Of a DNA stretch of 64,000 bases, positions 62,839-64,000 are shown in pieces. Source of the stretch: Nitrososphaerota archaeon (GTDB lineage Archaea; Thermoproteota; Nitrososphaeria; Nitrososphaerales; Nitrosopumilaceae); contig JAJPGX010000034.1 in the NCBI GenBank assembly GCA_021325595.1, forward strand, positions 47,850-111,849. The letters run 5' to 3'. Position numbers and translations under genes: made by a program. The notes beneath the pieces are model-generated. The model was not told where the DNA came from, made no database searches, and saw nothing but the letters and a program-made list of their open reading frames with translations. Numbering within the stretch: the stretch's first letter is position 1; every line of letters starts with the position of its first letter.

Positions 62839-63714
62839 GTGAAGAAAATAAAACAAAATGATAATGTTCTATTCTTTTATAATGATACCAAAAAATGGTT
62901 AATGAAGATAGCAAAAAATCAACAATTCCATACACACGTAGGTGTGATTGATCATAAAAAAGTCATAGGCAAACAATATGGCGCAGCAATCAAAACTAAC
63001 AAAGGCAAGATAATCTATCTACTTGAACCTACTATTCATGATTATGTGATGAAAAGCCAACGAAGCACGCAAATTGTTTACCCGAAAGATCTTGGATATA
63101 TTGCTGCCAGGATAGGTTTGCAGAGTGGTCAAAAAATAGTTGAAATTGGAACAGGAAGTGGTTCACTCACAACTTTTCTTGCAAGTATTGTTAAACCAAA
63201 GGGACACGTATTCACATATGATGTAGATGAAAATTTTATGCAGATAGCAAGAAAAAACATAGAAAAAGCAGGTGTATCAAAATACGTGACAATGGAAAAA
63301 TTTGATATCAAAAATTCCAAAAAAATGCCACAAAAAGATGCGGATGTAGTAGTCGTTGATCTAGGTGATCCATGGACAGTTGTACCACAAGCAAGAAAGA
63401 TGCTAAAGGGAAGTGGCGCATTTGTATCTATATGTCCAACCATGAATCAACTTGAAAAATTAGTTTCGGCGCTGAGACAAAATGACTTTTTTGATATAGA
63501 ATGTACGGAACAAATAGTTAGAACTATAGAGGCACGGGAAGGAAAAACTAGACATTCGTTTAGAGGTATAGGGCATACCACATATGTTGCATTTGCAAGG
63601 AAAGTAACCACGCCATCTAGCATGCGTAGGGATTCAAGAGTTGAACCAACAGATAGCGTGGAAGAAGATAATGAATCAAACGAAGACGAAAGTTTATCCA
63701 GAGTTAAAAAATAA
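62839..63714 (+). CDS. trmI: tRNA (adenine-58-N1)-methyltransferase
   Basis: A 291-residue SAM-dependent enzyme of the TrmI family, methylating A57/A58 of the tRNA T-loop in archaea. The N-terminal beta domain (1-75; IIYLLEPTIHDYVM) is followed by the Rossmann site VEIGTGSGSLTTFLASIV near 102-119, the acid after strand 2 in FTYDVDENF, and VVVDLGDPWTVV near 174-185. A long acidic/charged tail (from about 260) is not conserved in the family. GTG start. Confidence 0.92.
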   Translation: MKKIKQNDNVLFFYNDTKKWLMKIAKNQQFHTHVGVIDHKKVIGKQYGAAIKTNKGKIIYLLEPTIHDYVMKSQRSTQIVYPKDLGYIAARIGLQSGQKIVEIGTGSGSLTTFLASIVKPKGHVFTYDVDENFMQIARKNIEKAGVSKYVTMEKFDIKNSKKMPQKDADVVVVDLGDPWTVVPQARKMLKGSGAFVSICPTMNQLEKLVSALRQNDFFDIECTEQIVRTIEAREGKTRHSFRGIGHTTYVAFARKVTTPSSMRRDSRVEPTDSVEEDNESNEDESLSRVKK

Positions 63715-63722
63715 GAAAGTTG

Positions 63723-64000
63723 TTGGCAAAAGTTCTTACGCCTACAATAGTAAAATCATTCATTCCTGCAAGACGTAATCTATCCAGGAAAGGTGAGAAC
63801 GGTAAGGTCCTAGTTATTGGAGGGAGTTATCTTTATCACGGCGCCCCAATTCTGTCATCTTTGGCTGCACTCAGATCTGGAACTGATCTGGTCTACACAT
63901 GTGTACCAAAGATCAATGTATCTGCAACTAGAGCATATTCCCCAAATCTTATTGTAGTTCCTTTAGTTGATGTCAAATTAACGAGAGGTTCAGTTCAAAA
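63723..64000 (+). CDS. nnrD: NAD(P)H-hydrate dehydratase, N-terminal part
   Basis: The window cuts this gene after about 92 codons. The visible part matches the YjeF C-terminal-type kinase-fold dehydratase that repairs hydrated NADH using ADP: SRKGENGKVLVIGGS, then YHGAPILSSLAALRSGTDLV and VPKINVSATRAYSP. Translation probably starts at TTG 63723, or at TTG 63720 one codon earlier, just after the trmI stop. In many prokaryotes this domain is fused to an epimerase (NnrE); no such domain precedes it here. Confidence 0.85.
   Translation, partial: MAKVLTPTIVKSFIPARRNLSRKGENGKVLVIGGSYLYHGAPILSSLAALRSGTDLVYTCVPKINVSATRAYSPNLIVVPLVDVKLTRGSVQ

Overview
The window looks like a chromosomal segment of an AT-rich thaumarchaeon (Nitrososphaerota, close to the Nitrosopumilus/Nitrosotalea groups). 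The evidence is a CdvA cell-division protein next to AMP-forming acetyl-CoA synthetase, a double-length ThyX-like protein, an archaeal proteasome beta subunit, a PIN-ATPase-KH protein, coenzyme F420 ligase CofE, a DRG GTPase, archaeal ProS and ArgS, an archaemetzincin-like protein and many small winged-helix regulators. Many genes start with GTG or TTG and have a TATA-like box 25-30 nt before the start codon, so leaderless transcription is probably common. I found no tRNA, rRNA, CRISPR array or insertion sequence.

Region 1 (about 1-2.0 kb) holds a RusA-like protein, two small unknown genes and a proteasome beta subunit whose catalytic Thr1 position reads Ala. Region 2 (about 2.0-14.4 kb) is a dense accessory and defence island. 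It contains three small winged-helix genes (two are a tandem duplication), an adenine methyltransferase followed by a HaeIII/NgoPII-like restriction enzyme, a tightly packed set of ParB-like protein, SNF2 helicase, DUF3883 nuclease-like protein and PD-(D/E)xK-zinc-finger protein, then a zinc-ribbon/EVE/TPR protein and a UvrD-type helicase fused to a RecB/Cas4-like nuclease. The four-gene ParB-SNF2-DUF3883-nuclease set is my best candidate for an undescribed defence system.

Region 3 (14.5-25 kb) is also accessory. It has a HEAT-repeat protein, a GT25 glycosyltransferase, a three-gene overlapping operon (alpha/beta hydrolase, hexapeptide transferase, TIR/deoxyribosyltransferase-like protein), an OLD-type ATPase-Toprim protein and a polysaccharide locus (short UDP-sugar dehydrogenase, catalytically degenerate NodB-like protein, processive GT2). 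Two paralogous LIM-like zinc-finger genes flank the polysaccharide locus, and a sugar epimerase follows.

Region 4 (26-64 kb) is mostly core genome. It includes ThyX-like, cdvA, acetyl-CoA synthetase, a DtxR-type regulator with a candidate operator, PIN-ATPase-KH, a split His-Asp phosphorelay (sensor kinase, HPt, CheY), a tldD-udg-mpg operon, an HtrA protease with a collagen-like linker, proS, serB-like, cofE, and a sulfur/cofactor block (TusA-like, cysteine synthase, TrxB, THI4, inositol-phosphate synthase, siroheme sulfite/nitrite reductase, rhodanese). It continues with a TPR-winged-helix protein, a long collagen-like protein, two short genes under 60 codons (one a very basic 48-residue protein), a DRG GTPase, phosphoglycolate phosphatase, argS, trmI and the start of nnrD, which runs off the right end.
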